Shown in pieces: positions 28,959 through 37,183 of a DNA stretch of 37,183 nt. Below the pieces are notes generated by a model. That model was not told the origin of the DNA, searched no databases, and was given only the letters and a program-made list of their open reading frames with translations. Where the stretch lies: positions 1 to 37,183 of the forward strand of contig CAIVGC010000247.1 in NCBI GenBank assembly GCA_903905335.1, in the 5' to 3' direction. Source of the DNA: an uncultured Methylococcaceae bacterium. GTDB taxonomy: Bacteria > Pseudomonadota > Gammaproteobacteria > Methylococcales > Methylomonadaceae. A program made the position numbers and the translations under genes. Every line of letters begins with the position of its first letter. The stretch's first letter is position 1.

Positions 28959-29129
28959 ACTGATGTTACGCAGCCATTCAGCGGTTTATAAAAAAACAAA
29001 TAATGAGATCGCTATCGAGACGATGTATTAATCGGGTTATCGCACCCGAAGGCGAGATACTTTCTTTTGCTCCGCCAAAAGAAAGTATCCAAAGAAAAGG
29101 CGGCTCGATTGCCGCTGCGTAACATCTGT
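28959..29129. mobile_element. MITE-like non-autonomous element, 171 bp
   Basis: Terminal inverted repeats ACTGATGTTACGCAGC / GCTGCGTAACATCTGT (15/16), 5-bp direct flank duplication CAGTA at 28954-28958 and 29130-29134; no ORF; interrupts the FlgO-like gene. Confidence 0.82.
29056..29089. repeat. Internal perfect palindrome GATACTTTCTTTTG-CTCCGC-CAAAAGAAAGTATC
   Basis: 14-bp perfect arms, 6-nt loop, within the MITE-like element. Confidence 0.85.
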
Positions 29130-29720
29130 CAGTAATATAAATATTCTCTCGAAGCAGTAACTCAACAACATGATAGTCACTATCAACTAATTGAGTTGAG
29201 AACTGTTGGCTTAGCATAAGTCCAAAACCATTGGTGGAAGTCATATCGTCTGAATCGACAAAGCTGGCGATGATCATAGGCGATTCTTTTCTAATCGCTC
29301 CATAGCTTTATTTATTAATGTTTGAGCCACTAAGGCACTGCTGTTGATATTTAGATTGCCATATTGAAAACCAGCCCCATAAGCTGCTAAAGGATTTACC
29401 TAGGCTTTATGAAAGGTTCTTGGGGGATAGGGTACAGATTGATCAAAAATTGCACATCCTGATTGTGTCATTGCAAGGCTTAGTAAAAAGATAAGTAGAT
29501 GTTTTATGATTACTCTCCCAAAATTTTCATAGATCTGTCTCTTCCTATAGTTAAGCTAGGTGAGAGTTGATATGACAACGCAGAAGTAGTTTGCTGATAT
29601 CTTGTAGGTTAACTGATAATTATCTTGATGATCAATTTTAGACTCTTGTAAGTTTTTGAATGATTTATGATTTTATTAAAGAGCTTTCCTACCAAAACTT
29701 GTTCTGAGTATTCTAATAAA

Positions 29721-31436
29721 TCATCGTTGAGAATGCTTTGAAAGTAAGCTCTCGGTTGGGCGATGCCAGAAAGGTATTGTCAGAATTAGTATGTAAAATA
29801 ACCAACATAATAATTGCTGGTTTTCTAAGCTATAGCTCATCGCTATCGGTATGCCTTGTAGAAGATCAGGGTGGGTTTGTTTAAAATCGTAGCCACTCAT
29901 GAAAATGTAGCATTCGCCAATCACAACCGCTGGTATTCCATAAGTCAACAGGTAAGAAAAATAGTGCTCCCAGTTGCTCTGGAGATTGCAGTCGGTAATT
30001 TTAGGTAATGAGATGGCTTTCCAATTAAGGGTTTTCTGTTCTAAAGCTGAGTAAAGTATAAAGCTTAGAATTCCTAAGACAGGTATCGCGAATTGTTCGC
30101 TCTCGAAACTCAGATAGCGGGCATTTAAGGCTAGGTGGTAAGTTTTAAACAGCGCTAAACCAGCAAATAATAAATAGCTAATACGTAAAATTTTGGCTAA
30201 GATTTCAGCAGTTGGCCTGTTATTAAAAAGATCGCTATAACGTTGCAGTAACAAGCTCGACAATAGCACATTGCTAGACACTATAAGCACGCAATACATC
30301 TGTTGCCATAAATTGTAACTGGTATGCCAAAGCAGGTCAGTCATCGTTATTAAACAAATACTGAAGAGTTGCGCCAAGGTCAAAAAAGCCAGAATTTTTG
30401 TGAGCGACATTGTTTTTAGCGACTTAAAGAAAATGATTGCCGCAATTAACAAAATCATCACGGACCAAAGCAGTTCCAGATGCCAGTTAGGATTTTCAAA
30501 AACTGGACCTGTGAGCGGAAACACCGGCTCTCGGTCGATGTTCAGCAAGCCCCAATTAGCTCCTACTACGCCTTCATTATTACTTTTCCATGGCTGATTA
30601 AAGGCTTCGACAATGTTGTAATCGAAGCCGTGGCGATTAGCGGCCTGGATCAAATTGCGTATAAAGCGGGTTTCATTGACAACACTGGGAACAGCAGATC
30701 CACGTTGCCGACCGACAGCAGGCCATCCTGACTCGCCAATCAAAATAGGTTTGTTGACACCCATGCTGTGTGCTTTGTCCTCAATTTGTTTGACGATTTT
30801 TTCCACATGAGCGATGGCCTGTTCAATAGCCACTGGCTCATCCTCCCAATAGGGTAAAATATGTATGGTAATAAAATCGACCTCATTAAACAGTTGTGGG
30901 TATTGTATGTAGCTTGACCAGACATCTGCAAAAGTAACCGGTTGCACAATAGCTTGTTTAACTTGGCGGATATATCCGATCAGGGTGTCGATATCCATAT
31001 CCTTACGGAGTAACACCTCATTACCGACAATGACTCGTTTAACAACATCTTGATTTTGGTTTGCAGCTTGAATCAGTGCGGCAATTTCAAGTTTGTTTTC
31101 TTTGTGACCATCTCCTAGCCAGCCTCCCATGATCATATCTACGCCATGTTTTCGGGCAAATTCTGGCGTGGGTTGCATGCCTCCACCTACCGAATAGGTA
31201 CGAATGGTGTAGGTTTTATCTGCCACAGTTCCCAAATCCGCATCCACATGTTCCGGCAAAGGAAATTTGCCTACGTTAGGGCTAAATCCATCATGATAGG
31301 GCGCGAAAGATAGGCTTCGTAATTTTCCCGAAGGAACATCAGGGCCTGCGTCTTGGGCTTGGTTTTGATACCAAGTGAAGACAATGTTAATTAACACAAT
31401 AAGTATCAGGCAACTAAAAGTTTTTATAGACTGCAT
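29721..31436 (-). CDS. Glycoside hydrolase family 17-like protein with C-terminal membrane domain
   Basis: 571 aa; LRSLSFAPYHDGFSP..., VIVGNEVLLR, FITIHILPYWED, ILIGESGWPAVGRQRGSAVPS, EAFNQPWK; about eight hydrophobic C-terminal segments. Confidence 0.85.
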   Translation of the reverse strand: MQSIKTFSCLILIVLINIVFTWYQNQAQDAGPDVPSGKLRSLSFAPYHDGFSPNVGKFPLPEHVDADLGTVADKTYTIRTYSVGGGMQPTPEFARKHGVDMIMGGWLGDGHKENKLEIAALIQAANQNQDVVKRVIVGNEVLLRKDMDIDTLIGYIRQVKQAIVQPVTFADVWSSYIQYPQLFNEVDFITIHILPYWEDEPVAIEQAIAHVEKIVKQIEDKAHSMGVNKPILIGESGWPAVGRQRGSAVPSVVNETRFIRNLIQAANRHGFDYNIVEAFNQPWKSNNEGVVGANWGLLNIDREPVFPLTGPVFENPNWHLELLWSVMILLIAAIIFFKSLKTMSLTKILAFLTLAQLFSICLITMTDLLWHTSYNLWQQMYCVLIVSSNVLLSSLLLQRYSDLFNNRPTAEILAKILRISYLLFAGLALFKTYHLALNARYLSFESEQFAIPVLGILSFILYSALEQKTLNWKAISLPKITDCNLQSNWEHYFSYLLTYGIPAVVIGECYIFMSGYDFKQTHPDLLQGIPIAMSYSLENQQLLCWLFYILILTIPFWHRPTESLLSKHSQR

Positions 31437-31792
31437 AAAGGGTAACGATAGAAAAACAGTAATTTGTAGGGCAAGTATAACAAGAGAGTATGTGTTTTGT
31501 TATGAATTGGATTTTGCTTGTTGATATGAAGCTAAGAATTTAGTTAACGTCTGTGATCAACTTGATAGGTGCGCTCCATACCTAAACTAGGCGGCTAAAT
31601 GGAAAGACTTAATTTCAAGCTTTGGAAATTACTCATTAGAAAAAAAACGATAAAATTTGTTCTATCTTCATGTTTTTATAATGTAATACTTAAGACGAAA
31701 ATCAGTGCAGATCAATGGGTGAAAACAGCGTCAAAGTTGATTATGTGAAATTATTTGCAGGTGATTTTTAGCGGCTCGAGTTCCACCAGTTG

Positions 31793-31826
31793 CTAAGCTC
31801 AATTAAGAGCTTAGGCCGTTTTTTTA
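31793..31826 (+). terminator. Intrinsic terminator on the + strand with no + strand ORF upstream
   Basis: CTAAGCTC-AATTAA-GAGCTTAG followed by GCCGTTTTTTT. Confidence 0.6.
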
Positions 31827-31988
31827 GCTATGAGAATATGAGTATCTAATAAATAATGTCGAACTGTTGAGTGCTACTTTCGAACATTTTTCAATATATT
31901 GATTCGATTCAGTATGAATATTGTCTGGGTGGCCTTTTTGTTCAATAATTTTGGCTACACAATAGTCTGTATTGTTACTTTCAATCGA

Positions 31989-33149
31989 CTATTCTATGAC
32001 TAATTCTGCCAGTGCGCCTTTGTCAATTGCACGAGCCAGACTATGATCAACAAGCAGGTATTTACCTGGAACTTCAGCAGTAAATTCGATCATAACTGCT
32101 GAGCCGGGCGCTATAATTGTAGTTTGAACGTTTCTGAGTGGCGGATTCGTAATCGCTCCATCTTGATATACGTTATCAAATATAGCGCCGATGATATGAA
32201 AATTAGACGCGATATGAGAACCAACGCCTACAAATAGACGGATTTTTTCACCAACTTTGGCTTTCAAAGCACGTTCACCGCTGAGCGAGTTAACTCGACC
32301 ATTGAATAAAAAATATTCAGGATGCTCATTTAACAACTTTTCTTTACTGAAGGCTTGTAGCCCTTTATCGCCATATTTACCATGGGTGTAAAAATCGCCT
32401 TGCATCACGTAAAACTCACGATCGACTTTTGATAGACCTTGTTCAGGTTCTACCAGAATCATGCCATACATGCCATTGGCGATATGAGTTGGCACATGCG
32501 GACTTGCACAATGATAAATATAAATACCCGGACGCGTAGCTTTAAAACTAAAACTTTTTTGATCACCTTGAGCGACTTGCATTAATGGTGCGCCGCCACC
32601 AGGACCAACAACGGCATGCAAATCGATGGAATGAGCAGAATGACCGGCGGCCGCATGTTCAGACGAGGTGTGTTGACTATGGGTTTCATGAGCAACGCTT
32701 GGTTTACCGTGGCTCAAATTTATTTCTATCTGATCGCCGGCTCTGGCTCTGATAAACGGTCCAGGTACTTTGCCGTTATAAGTCCAATATTGGTAAGTAA
32801 CATCAGGCATCATTTCTGCGACCACTTCATCGCTATAAAGATCAATACTCAAGCGTTGTGACTGCTTACGATTAATCGGCGGCGGCAAGTCATCTGCTCG
32901 ACGGCCGATTTCATCGGTATCTATTTTTGGCGTAGTTGTAGTTTCATTAGCCATAGGCATGGCATGATGCATTTCTTCACCTGAATGCGCAGACATTTCT
33001 TCGGCCGACATCGCTTTGTGCTTTAGTTTCTCTGCTTGAACTGCGTTGTATTTTTCGGCCATCGCCTTGTTCTTTGCTTCATCAGAGCAAGCACTTATTA
33101 AGCTACTTAAGACTATAAAAATAACTGTCGATCTATTGTAAATATTCAT
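31989..33149 (-). CDS. nirK: Copper-containing nitrite reductase, AniA/NirK-like lipoprotein
   Basis: Lipobox LISAC; HSIDLHAVVGPGGGAPLMQV, YIYHCASPHVPTHIANGMYGMILVEP, SNFHIIGAIFDNVY retain the type 1 and type 2 Cu ligand pattern. Confidence 0.9.
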   Translation of the reverse strand: MNIYNRSTVIFIVLSSLISACSDEAKNKAMAEKYNAVQAEKLKHKAMSAEEMSAHSGEEMHHAMPMANETTTTPKIDTDEIGRRADDLPPPINRKQSQRLSIDLYSDEVVAEMMPDVTYQYWTYNGKVPGPFIRARAGDQIEINLSHGKPSVAHETHSQHTSSEHAAAGHSAHSIDLHAVVGPGGGAPLMQVAQGDQKSFSFKATRPGIYIYHCASPHVPTHIANGMYGMILVEPEQGLSKVDREFYVMQGDFYTHGKYGDKGLQAFSKEKLLNEHPEYFLFNGRVNSLSGERALKAKVGEKIRLFVGVGSHIASNFHIIGAIFDNVYQDGAITNPPLRNVQTTIIAPGSAVMIEFTAEVPGKYLLVDHSLARAIDKGALAELVIE

Positions 33150-33186
33150 ATATTTATCTCTGTTATAATCAGATTGCAGAGGAAAA

Positions 33187-33726
33187 TCAGTTTAACCGGC
33201 TTTCAAGATCAGCAGCCAGCGCTTGATATTTACACCAAATGCTTTGGCTGTCTAAGCGCTCATCAGTTTCGGCATATTCTTTTAACAAAGAGGATTTAGC
33301 CGTATCAGAAAGTCCACGCTCCCCCATCGGATACAGAATGTTATCTTCCTTATAGATATGCTCTTTTAGAAGTCGAGCATACTGCACGCCATTGACCTCT
33401 AATTTATCGATATCGTTGCTGAGCAAGGCATTTTCCATATTCAGTACCAATTCCCTGGCTTTACCGTGTTCATTTAACATTTGCGGAATCGGATTGCAGT
33501 GGCTCAGAACACCCGGCTCTTCAAGATAACGAAACAGAATATTTTCTTCTTTCGCATGATGAAATTCGTCAGCAAACTCATGGATAAACTGAATAAAGAT
33601 GGGGGCTTTTTCAAACAACAAAGAAGGCTCGCTATTTTTAGAGTTGAGTTCAACATAGCGTTCCAATAAATCAACATATTTTAAAATAAGTTGGTGTTCT
33701 TTCATTAAGTGTTCAGTTGCTAACAT
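33187..33726 (-). CDS. Hemerythrin domain protein
   Basis: HLMKEHQLIL, FIHEFADEFHHAKEENILF, MLNEHGKAR, LLKEHIYKEDNILYPMGE. Confidence 0.88.
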   Translation of the reverse strand: MLATEHLMKEHQLILKYVDLLERYVELNSKNSEPSLLFEKAPIFIQFIHEFADEFHHAKEENILFRYLEEPGVLSHCNPIPQMLNEHGKARELVLNMENALLSNDIDKLEVNGVQYARLLKEHIYKEDNILYPMGERGLSDTAKSSLLKEYAETDERLDSQSIWCKYQALAADLESRLN

Positions 33727-33796
33727 TAGATTTTTATCTCGTATAAATTAGGTTAATCGGCTATTGATGCCTTCTGAAAAAAAACAGCTAAAAACC

Positions 33797-34474
33797 TTAA
33801 CGTCTTCGTACAACCTGATAGGGACGTGAGACGTAGCCCAGCGGTACACTCCAGACATGCACTAAGCGACTGAATGGAAATATTAAAAATAGAGTTTGCC
33901 CCAGAAATAAATGTAATTTGAAGATAATGCCAATCTCGCCGAGTTGCTCCGCCGCACCACTCCTAAAGGTCACGATGCGTTGCGCCCATTCCGACAGCAA
34001 CAACATGTTCGCGCCATCATAATGATAAATGGAAATGGGCAAGGTCATCAGTCCCAACGCCAGCTGTACGCCGATTAACAACAGAATAAAAATATCCATA
34101 CGGCTACTGGTGGCACGAATTCGGGGATCGTTTAAACGGCGACGAATCAGAATCAGAATCCCTCTTAAACATACGCTACCGAAAACGCCGCCCGCGACGA
34201 CAGCCAGCAGTTGTTTCGCCGATGTTGAAAGACCCAAAGCATGATAAACCGCAGGTGGCGTCAACAAGCCGACAAAATGCCCGACAAACAATAACAAAAT
34301 GCCGATATGAAACAAATTACTACCCAATCTTAATTCTTTGGCACGTAAAAATTGGCTGGAACCGGTGCGCCAGGTGTATTGATCACGATCATATCGCGCC
34401 AGACTACCAATAAAAAATACGCTGATCGCTATATAGGGGTAATAACCAAATAATAAGGTATTAAGATAATTCAC
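33797..34474 (-). CDS. narI: Respiratory nitrate reductase gamma subunit
   Basis: 225-aa cytochrome b subunit, NTLLFGYYPYIAISVFFIGSLARYDRDQYTWRTGSSQFLRAKELRLGSNLFHIGILLLFVGHFVGLLTP. Confidence 0.95.
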   Translation of the reverse strand: MNYLNTLLFGYYPYIAISVFFIGSLARYDRDQYTWRTGSSQFLRAKELRLGSNLFHIGILLLFVGHFVGLLTPPAVYHALGLSTSAKQLLAVVAGGVFGSVCLRGILILIRRRLNDPRIRATSSRMDIFILLLIGVQLALGLMTLPISIYHYDGANMLLLSEWAQRIVTFRSGAAEQLGEIGIIFKLHLFLGQTLFLIFPFSRLVHVWSVPLGYVSRPYQVVRRR

Positions 34475-34484
34475 GATAGACTCC

Positions 34485-35192
34485 TTAAAGAGAACGATGT
34501 TGCGCTTTTAAATACTGTTCGCGCGGCATGATTGTCATTGGGTTGACGGTGGCTGTTTGGCTGGTACAGGCGTCTTTTGCGCCCATAAAACTGATGGCTT
34601 CTTCCTCCCAGATTTTGTCCATGTTGACTAGGGTTTCGTCTTCGCCTTCGGTAGCCGCTAGTTGTAAGATGTCTGCTAGTGCTTCAGGTTCACCTGCAAA
34701 ACCAGCTAGTGCCTCAAAAATAGCGTTAAATGGACTGCTACGTTCAGTGAGTCTTGCGCCTAATAAGCTTAATACCGGCATAGCATCGTGCAATAATTGC
34801 ATGGCTTCGGTTTGTTCTTGTTGCGAAAGAAACTCCAAAAATAAGGGGATGTAATCTGGTAATTCATGCGTCGATAGCTCAAAACCGTGGGCTTCGTACA
34901 TCTGTAACAAATTAACCATCGCTTGGCCACGATCACGAGATTCGCCGTGTACATGCTCAAAAATATGCAAAGACAAAAATCGTCCTCGATCAAATAAGGC
35001 TACATAAGCTTCTTGTACGTTCAGAAGATCGACGCCGCGATAAGAGTCAATCAGTGCTAATACTGCTTTTTTATGAGCTGCCAATAATAGATTTTCTTGC
35101 TCAATAATATCAGCCATCTCATCGAGTGCGGCTAGCATTTCGGCTTCTGGATAGCTTAATAATAAGGATAAAACTTTTAGAGTACGCATCAT
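34485..35192 (-). CDS. narJ: Nitrate reductase molybdenum cofactor assembly chaperone
   Basis: 235 aa; LSLLLSYPEAEML, FDRGRFLSLHIFEHVHGESRDRGQAMVNLL. Confidence 0.94.
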   Translation of the reverse strand: MMRTLKVLSLLLSYPEAEMLAALDEMADIIEQENLLLAAHKKAVLALIDSYRGVDLLNVQEAYVALFDRGRFLSLHIFEHVHGESRDRGQAMVNLLQMYEAHGFELSTHELPDYIPLFLEFLSQQEQTEAMQLLHDAMPVLSLLGARLTERSSPFNAIFEALAGFAGEPEALADILQLAATEGEDETLVNMDKIWEEEAISFMGAKDACTSQTATVNPMTIMPREQYLKAQHRSL

Positions 35193-35198
35193 GTATCC

Positions 35199-36761
35199 TT
35201 ATTTTACCGATTCCACTTTAATAGGAATTTTGATGGGAATACCAGCGCCACGTTGTGGCTTGCTGTTGCCACCAAATAGGTTGGTGTCACTATTGCCAGA
35301 CGAACAGCCGCTACCAAAACTAAAGCCACAGCCGCCTTGCTCACCATAGGCATCAAAGGTAGAACTGGCGTATTCGCGATGACTGCTTGGAATGACAAAG
35401 CGATCTTCGTAATTGGCAATGGCCATGGTGTGATACATGTCATCAACTTGCTGCTCAGTCAAACCTACACGTTCCAATACTGTGGTATTAATGACACCCT
35501 CAACGGTTTTGCTACGCATATAAGCGCGCATGGCCAACATACGTTCCAAGCCTAAGGCCACAGGCTCTTCTTTGCCGGCGGTGAGTAAATTGGCCAGATA
35601 TTGCACAGGAATGCGTAAAGATCGCACATCAGGTATGTCGCCATCCATGCCAATTTGATCGTGTTCCGCCGCTGATTGAATAGGCGATAGCGGAGGTACG
35701 TACCAGACCATTGGCATTGTGCGAAATTCAGGATGCAATGGGAAGGCGACTTTCCAGTCTATCGCCATTTTATAAACGGGTGATGCTTGGGCGGCTGTTA
35801 ACCAAGATTCGGGAATACCTTCGGCTCGCGCTTGAGCCAGCACCTGTTCGTCAAAGGGATCGAGAAATACATCTAGCTGTTGCTGATATAAATCCTGTTC
35901 ATTTTCGCAACTGGCCGCTTCCTCAATACGATCTGCGTCATACAGCAATACGCCTAAATAACGTATACGCCCAACGCAGGTTTCTGAGCACACGGTAGGC
36001 TCACCGGCTTCGATGCGAGGGTAACAGAAGGTGCATTTTTCCGACTTTCCGGTTTCCCAGTTGTAATAGATTTTTTTATAAGGACAGGCGGAAACACACA
36101 TGCGCCAGCCGCGACATTTGTCTTGATCAATCAACACAATGCCATCTTCTTCACGCTTGTAAATTGAACCGCTAGGGCAGGCCGCTACACAGGTAGGATT
36201 TAAACAGTGTTCGCACAAACGCGGCAAATACATCATGAAGGTGTTTTCAAACTCACCGTACATGTCTTTTTGGATGTTATCGAAATTGGTATCACGAGAA
36301 CGAGATGAAAACGCTGTACCCAGAATCTCCTCCCAATTCGGGCCACCTTCAATTTTTTCCATGCGCTTGCCAGTAATCACCGAATAGGGCCGTGCCGTCG
36401 GTGGGTTTTTCGATTCTTTACTGGTATGCAAATGCTGGTAATCAAAATCGTACGGTTCGTAATAATCGTCAATTTCGGGTAAATCAGGATTGGCGAAAAT
36501 ATTGCGCATGATTTTGTATTTACTGCCTTGACGCGGTTCTATCTTGCCATTGATTTTTCGTACCCAGCCGCCATTCCACTTATCCTGATTTTCCCATTGC
36601 TGCGGAAAGCCAATACCTGGCTTAGTTTCAACATTATTAAACCACGCATATTCCACGCCTTTACGGGACGTCCAAACGTTTTTACAGGTTACCGAGCAAG
36701 TATGGCAACCGATACACTTGTCCAGATTTAATACCATGCCTATTTGTGCGCGAATTTTCAT
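35199..36761 (-). CDS. narH: Respiratory nitrate reductase beta subunit
   Basis: MKIRAQIGMVLNLDKCIGCHTCSVTCKNVWTSRKGVEYAWFNNVETKPGIGFPQQWEN...; multiple 4Fe-4S motifs. Confidence 0.96.
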   Translation of the reverse strand: MKIRAQIGMVLNLDKCIGCHTCSVTCKNVWTSRKGVEYAWFNNVETKPGIGFPQQWENQDKWNGGWVRKINGKIEPRQGSKYKIMRNIFANPDLPEIDDYYEPYDFDYQHLHTSKESKNPPTARPYSVITGKRMEKIEGGPNWEEILGTAFSSRSRDTNFDNIQKDMYGEFENTFMMYLPRLCEHCLNPTCVAACPSGSIYKREEDGIVLIDQDKCRGWRMCVSACPYKKIYYNWETGKSEKCTFCYPRIEAGEPTVCSETCVGRIRYLGVLLYDADRIEEAASCENEQDLYQQQLDVFLDPFDEQVLAQARAEGIPESWLTAAQASPVYKMAIDWKVAFPLHPEFRTMPMVWYVPPLSPIQSAAEHDQIGMDGDIPDVRSLRIPVQYLANLLTAGKEEPVALGLERMLAMRAYMRSKTVEGVINTTVLERVGLTEQQVDDMYHTMAIANYEDRFVIPSSHREYASSTFDAYGEQGGCGFSFGSGCSSGNSDTNLFGGNSKPQRGAGIPIKIPIKVESVK

Positions 36762-37183
36762 TTTTCCTCTCCCGATGCGGTTTGTTCTTCCAGCCAATCC
36801 ACTTTGCTCATTTTGCGGATAATGACAAATTCATCTCGATTTGATCCCACCGTGCCGTAATAATTAAAGCCATAACTTAACTGAGCGTAACCGCCTATCA
36901 TGTGTGTAGGCTTAAGGGTTGCACGGGTTACCGAGTTATGAATGCCGCCGCGTCCCCCCGTGGTTTCTGCACCCGGCATATTGACGATTTTTTCTTGGGC
37001 GTGATACATCATACATAAGCCGTCGGGTACTCGTTGACTGACGACAGCTCTAGCAACCAATGCCCCATTCACATTAAAGGCTTCTATCCAATCATTGTCT
37101 TTAATGCCCACTTTTGTGGCATCAATTTCACTCATCCATACGATAGGTCCACCGCGTGATAAGGTCAGCATGAGTAGATTGTC
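36758..37183 (-). CDS. narG: Respiratory nitrate reductase alpha subunit, C-terminal part (runs off the right edge)
   Basis: LSRGGPIVWMSEIDATKVGIKDNDWIEAFNVNGALVARAVVSQRVPDGLCMMYHAQEKIVNMPG...; open through the window edge; overlaps the narH start. Confidence 0.94.
   Translation of the reverse strand, partial: DNLLMLTLSRGGPIVWMSEIDATKVGIKDNDWIEAFNVNGALVARAVVSQRVPDGLCMMYHAQEKIVNMPGAETTGGRGGIHNSVTRATLKPTHMIGGYAQLSYGFNYYGTVGSNRDEFVIIRKMSKVDWLEEQTASGEEK

Larger units (their letters stand above)
28589..29510 (-). pseudogene. FlgO-family outer membrane lipoprotein gene, inactivated (two nonsense codons, frameshift, 171-bp insertion, altered start)
   Basis: Minus-strand fragments IIKHLLIFLLSLAMTQSGCAIFDQSVPYPPRTFHKA*VNPLAAYGAGFQYGNLNINSSALVAQTLINKAMERLEKNRL / MIIASFVDSDDMTSTNGFGLMLSQQFSTQLVDSDYHVVELLLRENIYIT / EKGSKFLLSRKA*ELSRAYKAHAAVVGTDTVFVNSKIVDISTNAVLATYNFTIALDENIKKMLE read in FlgO-family order. 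Confidence 0.8.

Noticed and set aside
28589-29277. ORFs 28589..28879 and 28978..29277 as two independent small genes
   Set aside because: They join in order into one FlgO-family reading after removing the 171-bp element; they are pseudogene fragments.
31770-31788. gcggctcgagttccacca resembling the 3' end of a tRNA/tmRNA T-arm plus CCA
   Set aside because: No acceptor, D or anticodon arms could be paired upstream; likely coincidence.
35204-35998. ORFs 35204..35446 (-), 35337..35555 (+) and 35711..35998 (+) in narH
   Set aside because: Alternative-frame or antisense ORFs over a conserved gene.
1-37183. CRISPR array, integrase, prophage or restriction/toxin-type defence system
   Set aside because: No regularly spaced repeats, Cas-like, integrase, capsid or known defence proteins seen in any ORF.

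Overview
This 37.2-kb window looks like gammaproteobacterial chromosome. A methanotroph-like (Methylococcales-type) origin is my inference from protein style and gene content; no marker in the window proves it.

Contents, left to right:
- A partial AmpG-type MFS permease and NhaD.
- A sulfite/nitrite reductase hemoprotein with a DUF934 partner.
- A small acidic protein, a P-loop ATPase, metA and a GST.
- dsbB, a two-gene RCK K+ channel and two methyltransferases.
- priA, a flippase and a short membrane protein.
- An mnmG-rsmG-parA-(small ParB-N-terminus-like ORF)-parB operon.
- An AP2-like protein, a peroxiredoxin, AsmA, mutY and yggX.
- A decayed FlgO-family gene, a GH17 protein, and a minus-strand narG(partial)HJI-hemerythrin-nirK cluster.

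Most interesting signals:
- An 83-aa ORF between parA and parB carries only the ParB N-terminal ParA-interaction-type motif (RGLGRGLxALL). It overlaps the parA stop codon.
- A 171-bp MITE-like element with 16-bp TIRs and a 5-bp TSD sits inside the flgO-like pseudogene. Removing it in silico restores the reading frame exactly.
- A lipoprotein NirK has a His-rich insertion immediately before its copper-site motif.
- A palindromic DnaA-box pair plus a third box lies in the AT-rich region upstream of priA.
- A 69-aa membrane protein gene has a structured leader.

I found no CRISPR array, rRNA or tRNA.
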